Shown here piece after piece: positions 26,559-35,619 of a DNA stretch of 64,000 nucleotides (positions are counted from its first letter, which is position 1; each line of letters starts with the position of its first letter). Both the position numbers and the translations under genes were made by a program. Origin of the DNA: Roseovarius sp. Its GTDB lineage: Bacteria; Pseudomonadota; Alphaproteobacteria; Rhodobacterales; Rhodobacteraceae. The notes under the pieces were generated by a model. That model did no database searches. It saw only the letters and a list, made by a program, of their open reading frames with translations, and was not told the DNA's origin. The stretch lies in contig JACIYT010000001.1 in NCBI GenBank assembly GCA_014359765.1, forward strand, positions 351,448 to 415,447, written 5' to 3'.

Positions 26559-27932
26559 TCAGACGCGCACGCCCCAGAGGTCGTATTCGCCGGCCTCGTC
26601 CACCTCGACGGTGACGATATCGCCCACCGAGAGCCCCTCCGTCCCTTCGTCGATGAAGAGATTGCCGTCGATCTCGGGCGCGTCGGCCTTTGTGCGGCAG
26701 GTGGCGATGCCGTCCTCGTCGATCTCGTCCACGATCACCTCGAGCCGCTGGCCCAGCTTTGCCGCGAGCCTGGCCTCGGAAATCGCCTGCGCGCGGGCCA
26801 TGAAGCGATCCCAGCGGTCCTGCTTGACCTCTTCCGGGACGTGATCGGGGAGCGCATTGCTGCGCGCACCGGCGACGTTTTCATACTTGAAACAGCCCAC
26901 CCGGTCGAGCCGTGCCTCGTCGAGCCAGTCGAGCAGCGTCTGGAATTCCGCCTCCGTCTCGCCGGGATAGCCCACGATGAAGGTCGAGCGCAGGGCGATG
27001 TCGGGGCAGATCGCGCGCCAGGCGGCGATCTCGTCGAGCGTCTTCGCCGCTGCCGCAGGCCGGGCCATGCGCTTGAGCGTGTCGGGATGCGCGTGCTGGA
27101 ACGGGATGTCGAGATAGGGCAGCACCAGCCCCTCCGCCATCAGCGGGATGAGGTCGCGCACATGCGGGTAGGGATAGACGTAATGCAGCCGCACCCAGGC
27201 GCCGAGCGACCCCAGATCGCGCGCCAGATCGGTGATATGGGCGCGGTGGCCGTTTGCCTCCGCATGTCTGATGTCCACACCGTAGGCGGAGGTGTCCTGA
27301 GAGATCACCAGCAGTTCGCGCACGCCGTTTTCCACCAGCCTCTCGGCCTCGCGCATCACCGCATGGGCGGGGCGTGATTGCAGCCGTCCGCGCATGTCGG
27401 GGATGATGCAGAAGCGGCATTTGTGGTTACAGCCCTCGGAAATCTTGAGATAGCTGTAATGGCGCGGCGTGAGGCGCACGCCCGTGGTGGGCATGAGGTC
27501 GATGAACGGATCGGGCGCGGGCGGCACGACGGCATGGACCGCGTCGAGCACCTGCTCGTATTGATGCGGCCCGGTGACGGCGAGCACCTTCGGATGCGCC
27601 CCGGTGATATACTCGGGCTCGGCCCCGAGGCAGCCGGTGACGATCACCCGACCGTTCTCGCGCAGCGCCTCGCCGATGGCCTCGAGGCTCTCGGCCTTGG
27701 CCGAGTCGAGAAACCCGCAGGTATTGACGATCACCGCGTCGGCACCGGTGTAATCGGGCGAGAGGCCGTAGCCCTCGGCCCTGAGCCGGGTCAGGATCCG
27801 CTCGCTGTCCACCAGCGCCTTGGGGCAGCCGAGCGACACCATGCCGATCCTCGGCTGGCCTGGGCGCGGGGCATCGGTCAGGCGCGCGCGCGGCGCGAGA
27901 TCGGGGCGGAGATCGGGCGGGTTCTGCGACAT
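26559..27932 (-). CDS. rimO: Ribosomal protein S12 methylthiotransferase RimO
   Basis: Radical-SAM enzyme that adds a methylthio group to Asp88 of ribosomal protein S12. The start at ATG 27932 ([11 protein letters not shown]) is preferred to the track's far-upstream start, which lies inside the divergent asmA gene. The 457-aa protein has the N-terminal cluster domain ([14 protein letters not shown], then [13 protein letters not shown]), the radical-SAM triad CNHKCRFC (about residues 168-175) and a C-terminal TRAM domain (last ~70 residues). The S12-specific LGCPK...D pattern separates it from MiaB. Confidence 0.95.
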   Translation of the reverse strand: MSQNPPDLRPDLAPRARLTDAPRPGQPRIGMVSLGCPKALVDSERILTRLRAEGYGLSPDYTGADAVIVNTCGFLDSAKAESLEAIGEALRENGRVIVTGCLGAEPEYITGAHPKVLAVTGPHQYEQVLDAVHAVVPPAPDPFIDLMPTTGVRLTPRHYSYLKISEGCNHKCRFCIIPDMRGRLQSRPAHAVMREAERLVENGVRELLVISQDTSAYGVDIRHAEANGHRAHITDLARDLGSLGAWVRLHYVYPYPHVRDLIPLMAEGLVLPYLDIPFQHAHPDTLKRMARPAAAAKTLDEIAAWRAICPDIALRSTFIVGYPGETEAEFQTLLDWLDEARLDRVGCFKYENVAGARSNALPDHVPEEVKQDRWDRFMARAQAISEARLAAKLGQRLEVIVDEIDEDGIATCRTKADAPEIDGNLFIDEGTEGLSVGDIVTVEVDEAGEYDLWGVRV

Positions 27933-27980
27933 GGGGCGCGATATACCGCTCACGCCCCCGCGCGGGAAGGGCAAAAGCGG

Positions 27981-28010
27981 TTGCCGTCCATGGCCACCGC
28001 GCCCTAGACT
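27981..28010 (+). promoter_or_regulatory. Candidate promoter for the AsmA-family gene
   Basis: TTGCCG, an 18-bp spacer, TAGACT, 25 bp before the ATG at 28036. Confidence 0.4.
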
Positions 28011-28035
28011 CCCGCCATGTTTCGGGAGGTGTTTC

Positions 28036-29979
28036 ATGCGGTGGATCGTGCGATTGCTGGGTCTGGTGGTGGTGCTGGCCGCCTTCGTTCTGGGCGCGCT
28101 CTTCTTCCTGCCCGGTGAGCGGATCGCCAGGATCGCCGCCGAGCAGATCACCAGGGCGACGGGCCGCACCGTCACCATGAGCGGCGAGACGCGGCTCAGC
28201 CTCTATCCGGTGCTGGGCGTGGCGACCGGCGCGGTCGAGATCGCCAATGCCGACTGGTCCGATGCCGGGCCGATGCTGCGCGCCGAGAGCTTCAAGGTAG
28301 GCGTCGATCCCCGTGTGCTCTGGGGCGGGGATATCCGCATCACCGGGCTTGAGGCGGTCGCGCCCGAAATCCGGCTGGAGCGCGCCGCCGACGGGCGCGT
28401 GAACTGGGAACTGGGGGTGGAGGGGGTCGCGCCCTCGGGGCAGTCGGAGCCGGGCGCGCCGGCGCGTTCGGCGCGGCTTGGGCTGACGCTCGACCGGGCG
28501 CTGATCACCGGCGCGCGGCTGTCGATGATCGACCACGGCACCGGCGAGGAGCAGCAGATCACCGATCTCGATCTCGATCTGCGCTGGCCGGACCATGCCG
28601 GCACCGCCACGCTGGAGGCGGCGTTCCGGCGCGGCGGCGGGCCGATCCGGGTCTCGGGTCATCTCGACGAGGTGGGGGCGTTTCTCGACGGGGCGGCGAC
28701 CGGGGTTTCGGCCAGGGTTTCGGCGGGGGGCGGCGCGGTCGGGTTCGAGGGGCGCGCGGGGCTGCGGCCCGAGGCGCAGGGGCGGCTCGACCTCGATATC
28801 GGCGATACCGGCGCGTTTCTCGCGGCGCTCGGCCTGGGCGGCGTGGACCTGCCGCAGACCCTCGGGCAGAGCGTCAAGGGCCGTGCGGACCTGACGGTGA
28901 CCGAGGGCACGCAGGTCGCGGTGCGCGACATGGCGCTGGATCTCGGCGGCAATGCCGTGACCGGGGTGCTCGACCTCGACCTGTCCGGCGATGTGCCGCG
29001 CCTTGACGCGCGGATCGACGCCGGCGCGCTGGACCTGTCGAAGCTGGCTGGGGCCGACAGCACAGGGGGTGGCGGCGCGGCTGTGGCGGGCTGGTCGAAA
29101 GAGCCGATCGACGCGAGCGCGCTCGGCCTTGTCAACGGCGATCTGGCCTTTGCCGCGACGAGCGTCAATCTGGGCGATCTGAAGCTCGGGAAGACCCGCG
29201 CGCTGATGACGCTCGACCGCGCGCGCGCCGTGTTCGACCTGCGCGAGGTGCGCGCCTATGACGGGCTGGTGACCGGGGAATTCGTGATCAACAGCCGCTC
29301 GGGCCTGTCGGTGGGTGGCACGACAAGGGCCGAGGGGATCAATCTCGAACGCTTTCTCGCCGATGCGGCGGGGATCACGCGATTTGCCGCCGCCGCCTCG
29401 GGCGAGCTGAGCTTTCTCGGTTCGGGCAATTCGGTCGATGCGATCATGAAGAGCCTGAGCGGGCAGGGCTTTGTGACGACCGGGCGCGGCGTGATCTCGG
29501 GAATCGATCTCGACCGGCTGATGCGTGCAGGCGATGTGACGGGCGGGACGACGATCTTTGACGAGATGCGCGCGAGCTTTGCCATGAAGGGCGGCAACCT
29601 GTTCAACGAGGATCTCGTCCTGCGCCTGCCGCGCGCGCGGGCCGAGGGCCGGGGGAGGGTGGGGCTTGGTGCGCGCGACATCGACTATCTCCTGACGCCG
29701 GTGCTGCTCGAGGGTGAGAACCGGCGCGGGCTGGCCATCCCGGTGCGGATCCGGGGATCGTGGGACAATCCGAGGATCACCCCCGATCTGGAAAAGGCGA
29801 TCGATCTCAACCTCAAGGAGGAGCGCGAGGAGTTGCAGAAAAAGGCCGGGGAGCGGGTCGGGCGCGAGGTGCAGGAGCGGCTCGGCGTGACGCCCGAGGA
29901 GGGCCAGAGCACCGAGGACGCGATCCGCAAGAAGCTCGATGACAAGGCCGCGCGCAAGCTGCGCAAGCTCTTCGAGTGA
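28036..29979 (+). CDS. AsmA-family outer-membrane assembly protein
   Basis: 647-aa protein anchored by one N-terminal membrane segment ([23 protein letters not shown]), the rest periplasmic. The start at ATG 28036 has GGGAGGT upstream. The N-terminal AsmA domain (about 30-200) includes [20 protein letters not shown] and the family's repeated beta-strand pattern; the C-terminal AsmA_2-like part (about 430-600) has [18 protein letters not shown] charged helical tail of about 60 residues ([14 protein letters not shown]) follows. AsmA-like proteins are long beta-groove proteins thought to move lipids between membranes. Confidence 0.88.
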   Translation: MRWIVRLLGLVVVLAAFVLGALFFLPGERIARIAAEQITRATGRTVTMSGETRLSLYPVLGVATGAVEIANADWSDAGPMLRAESFKVGVDPRVLWGGDIRITGLEAVAPEIRLERAADGRVNWELGVEGVAPSGQSEPGAPARSARLGLTLDRALITGARLSMIDHGTGEEQQITDLDLDLRWPDHAGTATLEAAFRRGGGPIRVSGHLDEVGAFLDGAATGVSARVSAGGGAVGFEGRAGLRPEAQGRLDLDIGDTGAFLAALGLGGVDLPQTLGQSVKGRADLTVTEGTQVAVRDMALDLGGNAVTGVLDLDLSGDVPRLDARIDAGALDLSKLAGADSTGGGGAAVAGWSKEPIDASALGLVNGDLAFAATSVNLGDLKLGKTRALMTLDRARAVFDLREVRAYDGLVTGEFVINSRSGLSVGGTTRAEGINLERFLADAAGITRFAAAASGELSFLGSGNSVDAIMKSLSGQGFVTTGRGVISGIDLDRLMRAGDVTGGTTIFDEMRASFAMKGGNLFNEDLVLRLPRARAEGRGRVGLGARDIDYLLTPVLLEGENRRGLAIPVRIRGSWDNPRITPDLEKAIDLNLKEEREELQKKAGERVGREVQERLGVTPEEGQSTEDAIRKKLDDKAARKLRKLFE

Positions 29980-29990
29980 GGCAGCCGGGC

Positions 29991-30014
29991 ATGAGTATTT
30001 TCAGAAAGATGAAG
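29991..30014 (+). other. AT-rich motif after the AsmA gene
   Basis: ATGAGTATTTTCAGAAAGATGAAG lies 11 bp after the stop, far lower in GC than its surroundings. Its TGAGTATTTTC core recurs at 11772-11782 on the other strand. It is not a start for the next gene (wrong frame). Confidence 0.45.
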
Positions 30015-30025
30015 CAGGGGCTGTC

Positions 30026-31222
30026 GTGAGCGAGGTGCGCGCGCAATACGAGGCCTATCCCTATCCCGAACGCGATCCCGCCGACGAGCGCAAGCGGCTG
30101 ATCACCGGCTCGCCCTCGCATGTTCTGGAGGTGGATCATTTCGTGTTCGAGGGCGCGCGCGACTGGTCGCGCCCCCTGCGGGTGCTGGTGGCCGGCGGCG
30201 GCACGGGGGACGGGCTCATCCAGTTGGCGCAGCAGTTGAAGGATGCGGGCCGGGTGGCGGAGATCACCTATCTCGACCTTTCCACCGCGTCGCGCAAGAT
30301 CGCCGAGGAACGGGCGCGGGTGCGCGGCCTGGCCGGTATCCGCTTTGTCACCGGCAGCCTTCTGGACGCCGCCGAGCATGGCAGCTTTGACTATATCGAC
30401 TGTTGCGGGGTGCTCCATCACCTGCCCGACCCGGCGGCGGGGTTTGCCGCGCTGCTGGCGGCGCTGGCGCCGGGGGGTGGCATGGGGTTCATGGTCTATG
30501 CGCCCTATGGGCGGTCGGGTGTCTATCCGTTGCAGGAGGCGTTCGGCGCGCTTTTTCAGGGGCTTGCGCCCGAGGCGCGGCTACGGGCCGCGCGCAGGCT
30601 GGTGGCGGGGCTGCCCGAGGGGCATCCGTTCCGCGCCAACATCAATCTCGGCGATCACAAGGACAGCGACGCGGGTTTTTACGACCTGCTGCTGCATTCG
30701 CAGGATCGGGCGTTCGATGTGGCGGCGCTGATCGGGATGCTGGGGGAGACGGGCTGGCACCTGACGGGATTTGCCCTTCCCGCGCTCTATGATCTGGCGC
30801 GGATCACCGAGCCGCCCGCTCATCTCGACGCCGTGGCGCGCATGGCCGTGGCCGAAAGGCTCCGCGGCACGATCAAGACCCATGTCGGCTATGCGGTGCG
30901 TGCGACCGAGGCGCGGGGGCCGGCGACGGGCACGAACCGGGCGCTGGTGCCGCATCTCAAGGGGGTGCGCGCGGGGGAGTTGGCGCGCGCGGTGGCGGCG
31001 GGGCAGGGGCCGATGCTGGGCTTTGGCGGGATCAGCGCGCGGCTCGTCCTGCCGCGCGCGGCGGCGCGGCTCATCGCCCTGGTGGACGGGCGGCGCAGCC
31101 TGGCCGAAATCGCCGCCCTCGCCGGCACCGATCCGATCGCCATGGGGGCGCTCTGGGCGAAGATCGAGCGCGCGCTGGGCGATCATGGCCTGCTGCTCTA
31201 TTCGTCGATCTTGCGGCGGTGA
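30026..31222 (+). CDS. SAM-dependent methyltransferase with C-terminal extension
   Basis: 398-aa protein. The GTG at 30026 is preceded by GCAGGGG and gives MSEVRAQYEAYPYPERDP, a start typical of methyltransferases annotated as 'YPYPxR' types. The SAM-binding segment is VLVAGGGTGDGLIQLAQQL (about 52-70) and post-motif IDCCGVLHHLPDPAAGFAALLAAL. Beyond residue 260 is a long extension containing LIALVDGRRSLAEIAALAG, similar to the small helical domains that read out product or tRNA in related enzymes. Substrate unknown. Confidence 0.75.
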   Translation: MSEVRAQYEAYPYPERDPADERKRLITGSPSHVLEVDHFVFEGARDWSRPLRVLVAGGGTGDGLIQLAQQLKDAGRVAEITYLDLSTASRKIAEERARVRGLAGIRFVTGSLLDAAEHGSFDYIDCCGVLHHLPDPAAGFAALLAALAPGGGMGFMVYAPYGRSGVYPLQEAFGALFQGLAPEARLRAARRLVAGLPEGHPFRANINLGDHKDSDAGFYDLLLHSQDRAFDVAALIGMLGETGWHLTGFALPALYDLARITEPPAHLDAVARMAVAERLRGTIKTHVGYAVRATEARGPATGTNRALVPHLKGVRAGELARAVAAGQGPMLGFGGISARLVLPRAAARLIALVDGRRSLAEIAALAGTDPIAMGALWAKIERALGDHGLLLYSSILRR

Positions 31223-31290
31223 CGCCGCGGCAATTGCCGGCTCCGGCGCGGTGCTGATAACATGGTCGGGCAAGGCAGGAGGAGACCATC

Positions 31291-32337
31291 ATGCTGACAC
31301 GTCTGGCATCGGACACTCATGAGGAGGTGTATCGCGTCGAGGATCGTGACAGCGGCCTCACCGGGTTCATCGCGCTGCATTCCACCCGGCTCGGGCCGGC
31401 GGCGGGTGGGCTCCGGATGCGGCCCTATCCGGACGAGGCGGCGGCGCTTGAGGATGTGCTCAACCTCGCGCGCGGCATGAGCTACAAGAACGCCGCCGCG
31501 GGCCTGCCGCTCGGTGGTGGCAAGGCGGTGATCATGGGCGATGCGGCGCGCGACAAGACGCCGGAGCTGCTGCGCGCCATGGGTCGGGCGATCGACGCGC
31601 TGGGCGGGCGCTACTGGACCGCCGAGGACATGGGCATGTCGCCTGCGGACATGGCCGAGATCGCGCGCGAGACGCGCTATGTCGCCGGGCGCGAGAGCGG
31701 GGCCCATGCGAGCGGCGACCCCTCGCCGGTGACGGCGCGCGGCGTGCTGGGGGCGATGCGGGCGGGCGCGGCCCGGCTCTGGGGGGGGGACGATCTGGCG
31801 GGCCGCAGCGTGGCGGTGCAGGGGCTGGGTCATGTCGGCTGGCATCTGTGCCGGCTGCTTGCCGAGGGGGGCGCGGAGCTTCTCGTGGCGGATATGGATG
31901 CGGAGCGCGTGGCAGCGGCGGTGCAGGCCTTTGGCGCGCGCGAGATCCCGCCCGCCGCGATCCATGCCGCGCAGGCCGACGTGTTCGCGCCCTGTGCCAT
32001 CGGCGGGGTTCTCAACCACCGCACCATCCCCGAGATCCGCGCCGCCATGGTCTGCGGGGCGGCCAACAACCAGCTCGCCACGCCCGGTGATGCCGACCGG
32101 CTCCATCGGCGCGGCATTCTCTACCTGCCGGACTATGTGGCCAATGGCGGCGGGATCATCAATGTCGCCGCCGAGATCCTGTGCATCGCGGATCGCGGCC
32201 CCTGGGTCGAAGAGCGCCTCGCGGCGATGCGCGCCATGATGGAACGGCTGCTCGCGCGGGCGGCGCAGGAGGGGGCGAGCCCCGCGCCGGTCGCCGATCG
32301 CATGGTCGAGGAGGTGCTTTTCGGGGATGCGCGATGA
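31291..32337 (+). CDS. Leu/Phe/Val-type amino acid dehydrogenase
   Basis: 348-aa Glu/Leu/Phe/Val dehydrogenase family member that would deaminate a hydrophobic amino acid with NAD. Substrate-binding and catalytic segments are present: GGLRMRPY, the lysine pair region GMSYKNAAAGLPLGGGKAVI (about 67-86), and TAEDMGMSPADM. The Rossmann motif is VQGLGHVGWH (about 176-185), followed by ADMDAER, which favours NAD. The pattern fits leucine or phenylalanine dehydrogenase, not glutamate dehydrogenase; the exact substrate is open. Confidence 0.88.
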   Translation: MLTRLASDTHEEVYRVEDRDSGLTGFIALHSTRLGPAAGGLRMRPYPDEAAALEDVLNLARGMSYKNAAAGLPLGGGKAVIMGDAARDKTPELLRAMGRAIDALGGRYWTAEDMGMSPADMAEIARETRYVAGRESGAHASGDPSPVTARGVLGAMRAGAARLWGGDDLAGRSVAVQGLGHVGWHLCRLLAEGGAELLVADMDAERVAAAVQAFGAREIPPAAIHAAQADVFAPCAIGGVLNHRTIPEIRAAMVCGAANNQLATPGDADRLHRRGILYLPDYVANGGGIINVAAEILCIADRGPWVEERLAAMRAMMERLLARAAQEGASPAPVADRMVEEVLFGDAR

Positions 32338-32392
32338 GGCGAGGACCGGGCCGGCCCCGGTCAGGCCGGGGCCTCTGGCGGGAGGTTGGCGG

Positions 32393-33328
32393 ATGCGCGG
32401 TTTGATCCTGTCCGGGCTGGCAGTGGTGCTCGGGGGGGCGGTGGCGGCTGCAGCGGCTGATCTGCGGCTGGGCGAGCGGGTGAGCCTTGCCCATGGCAGC
32501 TATGATATCGGGGGCGGGATGACCGTGGCGGCGGAGCTGCGCCCGACTGCCGATGGCGGCACCGCGCTCTGCGGGGCCTGGGCCGAGAGCAGCGATCTGG
32601 CCGCCGTGACCGTGGGCGCGGCGCGCGAGACCCTCGCGCTGGCCTATGTCCATGTCGAGGGGCGGCGGGTGGCGCGCGATCTGCGCTTCATGCCGAAGAT
32701 CGCGCCGCGCCTCGATTACGCAGGCGCGCCCGCGCGCTGTCGGGCGATCGATCTGCCGTGGCGCGCGGGGCGTGTGCCCGAGGTCTTTCTGCCGCGCCGC
32801 GTCATCCGACCGGCAAACCGCGACACGGGCGGCAACCAGGTGACGTTCAGCCCGACGGGCATGGGGGCGATGTCGGGCGCGCTCGATCCGGTGGCGGTGC
32901 TGCGCCGGCAGATCGGCACGGTGCCGCTGTCGCCGCGGGCGCGGGTGGCGGAGGGACATTACAGCAGCGGCGGCGGGCTGCGCCTCGCCGTGGAGCTGGT
33001 GGCGAAGAACGGACAGGCGGCGCTCTGCGGTGCGTGGTCGGACCTGCCGGGGCAGGTGGCCCGGACCGAGCCGCTGGGGCGGGCGGTGCTGCGCGAGGCG
33101 GTGATCATGCTCGGCCAGGAGCGGCTCGCGGTCGATGCCGGCGGGTTCCGCCGGGTGCCGGCGCGCGCCGATTACACCGGCGCCACGGCGAACTGTCTCG
33201 ACACGGGGCTGGGCTGGACGCCGGGGCGGGACCGCGCGCCGCTGCGCATCATTCTGCCCGCCCGCGTGGTCTATCGCACCACCACGACGCAGGGCACGCA
33301 GATCATCCGGTTCGCGCCGCGCGATTGA
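32393..33328 (+). CDS. Secreted protein made of two related halves, function unknown
   Basis: 311-aa protein with a signal peptide (MRGLILSGLAVVLGGAVAAAAA). The start ATG 32393 has GGGAGG upstream. The mature part is an internal duplication: the first half contains SYDIGGGMTVAAEL then ALCGAWAES, and the second HYSSGGGLRLAVEL then ALCGAWSDLP, each followed by LDYAGAPARC or ADYTGATANC and by a VRPA/ARVVYR strand. The paired cysteines in each half (CGAW and ...RC/NC) suggest one disulfide per repeat. No family recognised. It follows the amino acid dehydrogenase by 55 bp. Confidence 0.75.
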   Translation: MRGLILSGLAVVLGGAVAAAAADLRLGERVSLAHGSYDIGGGMTVAAELRPTADGGTALCGAWAESSDLAAVTVGAARETLALAYVHVEGRRVARDLRFMPKIAPRLDYAGAPARCRAIDLPWRAGRVPEVFLPRRVIRPANRDTGGNQVTFSPTGMGAMSGALDPVAVLRRQIGTVPLSPRARVAEGHYSSGGGLRLAVELVAKNGQAALCGAWSDLPGQVARTEPLGRAVLREAVIMLGQERLAVDAGGFRRVPARADYTGATANCLDTGLGWTPGRDRAPLRIILPARVVYRTTTTQGTQIIRFAPRD

Positions 33329-33333
33329 CGAGG

Positions 33334-34299
33334 CTACTCCGCCATGTGACAGGCCACCCGCGCCCCGCCCACGGCGCGCATCTCCGGGCGCTCGCGTCGG
33401 CACCGCTCGACGGCGATGGGGCAGCGCGGGTGAAAGGCGCAGCCCGAGGGCGGGTTGATCGGGTCGGGGATCTCGCCCCTGGGCGGCACGATCTCGCGGC
33501 CGAACCCGTCCATCCGGGGCGCGGCATCGAACAGCATCTGCGTATAGGGATGGCGCGGCGTGGCGAAAAGCGTGTCGCGCGGCGCCTCCTCCACCAGCCG
33601 CCCGAGATAGAGCACGCCGATCACATCGGCCATGTGCTGCACCACCGTGAGATCATGGCTGATGAAGAGATAGGTGAGGCCGAATTCCTCGCGCAGGTCG
33701 CTCATCAGGTTCAGCACCTGCGCCTGCACGCTCACATCAAGCGCCGAGGTGGGCTCGTCGCAGACGATCACGCGCGGCTCGGAGGCCAGCGCGCGGGCGA
33801 TGCAGATGCGCTGCCGCTGCCCGCCGGAAAACTCGTGCGGATACTTGTCGGCATCCCCCGCCGCGAGGCCCACCTGTTCGAGCAATCGCTCGGCCAGCCC
33901 CGCTGTCGCGCCGCCGCGCACCGCCACCGGCTCCTCGATGATGGCGCGCACCCGCCAGCGCGGGTTGAGCGAGGCGAACGGGTCCTGAAAGATCATCTGG
34001 ATATCGGAGCGCACCCGCGCGATGGCCTCGGCATCGCTGGACCCGGCAAGATCCACGCCACCGATCTCGACCGCGCCGGAGGTGGGCCGCAAGAGGCCCA
34101 CCACCATCTTGCCGATGGTGGACTTGCCCGACCCGCTCTCGCCCACCAGCGCATAGACCGATCTTTCCGGCACCTCGAAGGAGACATCCGAAACGGCGGT
34201 CAGATGCGCCCTGGGCAGCCGCTCGATCACCCGGTTGAGCCAGGGTTTCGACACGTCGAAGACGCGGGTGAGATTGCGGACCGAAATGAGCGCGCTCAT
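33334..34299 (-). CDS. Peptide-type ABC transporter ATP-binding protein (DppF/OppF-like)
   Basis: 321-aa ATPase. The start at ATG 34299 (MSALISVRNLTRVF) overlaps the stop of the upstream ATPase gene. It has Walker A GESGSGKST (about 55-63), signature FSGGQRQRI, Walker B VIVCDEPTSALD and the oligopeptide-transporter C-terminal domain with PPSGCAFHPRCP and a terminal Cys, of the kind that binds a cluster or zinc in some relatives. It ends the leftward ABC operon. The gene to its left is convergent with 5 bp between stops. Confidence 0.93.
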   Translation of the reverse strand: MSALISVRNLTRVFDVSKPWLNRVIERLPRAHLTAVSDVSFEVPERSVYALVGESGSGKSTIGKMVVGLLRPTSGAVEIGGVDLAGSSDAEAIARVRSDIQMIFQDPFASLNPRWRVRAIIEEPVAVRGGATAGLAERLLEQVGLAAGDADKYPHEFSGGQRQRICIARALASEPRVIVCDEPTSALDVSVQAQVLNLMSDLREEFGLTYLFISHDLTVVQHMADVIGVLYLGRLVEEAPRDTLFATPRHPYTQMLFDAAPRMDGFGREIVPPRGEIPDPINPPSGCAFHPRCPIAVERCRRERPEMRAVGGARVACHMAE

Positions 34300-35285
34300 G
34301 CCACATCCTCGCCCGCCGCCTGCACCAGCGGATACCAGCAGGCCGCGCGCCCGCCGCATCCCGAAACCGTCGGCGCGGGATCGCGGCGGCAGGGCGCATC
34401 GGCGCGGTCGCAGCGCGGATGAAAGGCGCAGCCCTCAGGCAGCGCGTCAAGCCGCGGCATCGCACCGGGGATCTGGCGCAGCCGCCGCTGCCCGAGGCTC
34501 GCCAGCGGGGTCGAGGCCATCAGCCCCGCCGTGTAGGGATGGGCCGCATTCTGGATCACCTCGCGCACCGGGCCGATTTCCGCCAGCCGCCCGGCATAGA
34601 CCACCGCCACCCGGTCGGCGGCCTCGGCGATCACGCCCATGTCATGCGTGACCAGCATCACCGCCAGCCCCCGCTCGCGGCAGAGCCGCTTCAGAAGCGC
34701 CAGGATCTGCGCCTGCACGCTCACGTCGAGCGCGGTGGTGGGCTCATCAGCGATGACCAGTTCCGGCTCGGCGCAGAGCGCGAGCGCGATCACCACCCGC
34801 TGCCGCATCCCGCCCGAGAACTCGAACGGGTAGGAGCCGATCCGCTGACGCGCCGCCGGGATGCCCACCTCGTCGAGCAGGGCTATGGCGCGGGCCTGCG
34901 CCTCGGCCTCGCCGAGGCCGAGATGCACGCGGATCGTCTCGGTGAGCTGGTCGCCGACGGTCAAGAGCGGGTTGAGCGAGGTGAGCGGGTCCTGAAAGAT
35001 CATGCCGATCCGCTTGCCGCGAATGCGCCGCATTGCCTCCGGGGGCAGGGTGTCGATGCGCGCGCCCTTGAGGTGAACCTCGCCGCCGGCGATTCGCGCC
35101 GGGGGCTCCAGCAGGCCGATCACGGCATTGCCGGTCATGGATTTGCCCGCCCCCGATTCCCCCACCACGCCGAGCGTCTCACCCGCCGCGATGTCGAGGC
35201 TCACCCCGTCCACCGGGCGCAGGATGCCGCGCCGCGTGGGGATTTCGACGGTGAGGTTTCGGACGGAGAGGACGGGGGTGGTCAT
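34296..35285 (-). CDS. Peptide-type ABC transporter ATP-binding protein (DppD/OppD-like)
   Basis: 329-aa ATPase, partner of the DppF-like protein. Walker A GESGAGKSM (about 38-46; the usual final Thr is replaced by Met, which some OppD proteins also show), signature FSGGMRQRV, Walker B LVIADEPTTALD, and the Opp C-terminal domain with EGCAFHPRCDRADAPC. Start taken as ATG 35285 (MTTPVLSVRNL); two other in-frame ATGs (35294, 35306) exist and none has a clear Shine-Dalgarno. A 334-bp gap separates it from the permease genes upstream. Confidence 0.9.
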   Translation of the reverse strand: MTTPVLSVRNLTVEIPTRRGILRPVDGVSLDIAAGETLGVVGESGAGKSMTGNAVIGLLEPPARIAGGEVHLKGARIDTLPPEAMRRIRGKRIGMIFQDPLTSLNPLLTVGDQLTETIRVHLGLGEAEAQARAIALLDEVGIPAARQRIGSYPFEFSGGMRQRVVIALALCAEPELVIADEPTTALDVSVQAQILALLKRLCRERGLAVMLVTHDMGVIAEAADRVAVVYAGRLAEIGPVREVIQNAAHPYTAGLMASTPLASLGQRRLRQIPGAMPRLDALPEGCAFHPRCDRADAPCRRDPAPTVSGCGGRAACWYPLVQAAGEDVA

Positions 35286-35619
35286 GGGCGGCATATCTCG
35301 AAACATTCCAATTTCGCTCCAAGCACAACAATGCTGCGGAGGAAGGGGGAGAGCACCACAAAGCTGTTGCGCGAGACCGAACCACCTGGCCCCCGCGCGG
35401 AATCAAGGCGTGCTTGCACGCCGCCGCGCGAGCGCCCGACCGCCCACCCGGGCGGGCGCTTTTGCAACGTCGTAGCCCGCTCAGACGTTGAAGTATTTTG
35501 CACCATAAAGTGCTGACCGCTGATGTTGCTGCGCCCACCCGGCGGTCGGGCACTCGCACGGCTTCGGATCGCCAAGCTATACCTCCCAAAGCTGCGCATT
35601 ACCTGCCCAATGCCCCTCA
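35286..35619. other. 334-bp gap inside the ABC transporter operon
   Basis: Non-coding between the permease and first ATPase gene. It contains the structured element copy 3 (35395-35463), an AT-richer stretch with GCAC-CATAAA-GTGC (about 35500), and nothing else I can name. Whether one transcript crosses it is unclear. Confidence 0.65.
35395..35463 (+). repeat. Dispersed structured element, copy 3
   Basis: GCGCGGAATCAAGGCG is identical to 18010-18025. First hairpin GGCGTGC-TT-GCACGCC (35407-35422), second AGCGCCCG...CGGGCGCT (35431-35460) followed by TTT on the plus strand. The stems differ from copy 2 at positions that still pair. Confidence 0.8.
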
